Part shown: positions 6,443-6,624 of the stretch, piece by piece
How the letters are laid out: each line of letters begins with the position of its first letter
Position numbering within the stretch: position 1 is the stretch's first letter
Source of the DNA: Chloroflexota bacterium
Lineage (GTDB): Bacteria > Chloroflexota > Anaerolineae > J102
DNA: 6,624 nucleotides
Assembly (NCBI GenBank): GCA_003353825.1
Contig: PIVW01000330.1
Location: forward strand, 1 to 6,624
Reading direction: 5' to 3'
Translations under genes and position numbers: made by a program
Notes under the pieces: model-generated
The model's database searches: none
What the model was told of the DNA's origin: nothing
What the model saw: only the letters and a program-made list of their open reading frames with translations

Positions 6443-6624
6443 ATGTCTTTAACTACAATCCGCTGTCCCGAATGTAATTCTGAGAATCATAAGCGCCACA
6501 CATTATATGCCGTTGGCAGTGGTGAAAAAAGAGAGATTCGTCACTGTAAAGAGTGTGGGAACTACTTTTCTGAAACAAATAATACTCCTTTGGAAGGGTT
6601 AAGAAGGCCGTTGAGCTTCATTAT
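6443..6624 (+). CDS. Transposase-like protein with N-terminal zinc ribbon (IS1-family type), 3' end cut by window edge
   Basis: Only 60 complete codons are visible. They begin MSLTTIRCPECNSE and show a zinc-ribbon pattern: Cys8-x2-Cys11, then Cys35-x2-Cys38 (HCKECGNYFSE). This is followed by FSETNNTPLEGLRRPLSFI, which would lead into a helix-turn-helix. The layout (an N-terminal ribbon, then an aromatic F-S/T-E-T-x-N-T-P-x-x-G-L stretch) is what I know from the InsA-like N-terminus of IS1-family transposases, where it helps bind the element's ends. The catalytic DDE domain would lie beyond the window, either in the same frame or as a separate or frameshifted ORF, and cannot be checked. AGGAGG at 7 nt supports the start. 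GC is lower than in the RHS gene. Alternatives are another IS family with a similar ribbon, or a ribbon-HTH regulator. Confidence 0.65.
   Translation, partial: MSLTTIRCPECNSENHKRHTLYAVGSGEKREIRHCKECGNYFSETNNTPLEGLRRPLSFI

Overview
The window is almost entirely one very large minus-strand gene, which starts at 5633 and runs off the left edge. Next to it are an AT-richer intergenic stretch of about 0.8 kb (5634-6442) and the first 60 codons of a plus-strand transposase-like gene (6443 to the right edge). I stepped through the big frame codon by codon. It is open from the ATG at 5633 to base 3 (1877 complete codons) with no stop. Every plus-strand and other-frame ORF inside 1-5633 is a shadow of it.

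The big gene encodes a secreted RHS/YD-repeat protein. In order, the protein has: a Sec signal peptide; a Pro-Glu/Gln-Glu linker; a short stretch resembling the head of SBBP beta-propeller proteins; a ZU5-like segment; an SpvB/Tc-toxin-like shell segment (NLWTGDASYSYP...GTGGLQPALSLYYN); a long array of degenerate YD repeats; a fibronectin-III-like insert; and the RHS core, including DHLGS and RYTGQRFDDA. The window ends just before the expected end of the core (usually something like GLYYYGARYYDP), so the variable C-terminal tip, possibly a toxin, and any immunity gene lie outside it.

This architecture, the GC-rich coding bias of the RHS gene and the wording of the shell and core motifs remind me most of RHS giants of Chloroflexota (Anaerolineae/Ardenticatenia-like). 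That is recognition from memory, not a search result. The 5634-6442 stretch and the transposase start are clearly lower in GC (lines I counted were about 37-43%, against about 65% for one RHS line), which suggests a mobile or imported flank.

The most unusual structure outside the genes is a 51-bp near-perfect palindrome at 5897-5947. It is built from three overlapping dyads. Its three mismatches all become G-U pairs in a minus-strand transcript, which is the direction of the RHS gene. The other points of interest are a 9-bp homopolymer in codons 4-7 of the RHS gene (a possible slippage site), a hexameric Pro-Glu repeat, and the FN3-like module inserted in the RHS core. I see no CRISPR array, tRNA, rRNA or complete insertion sequence.
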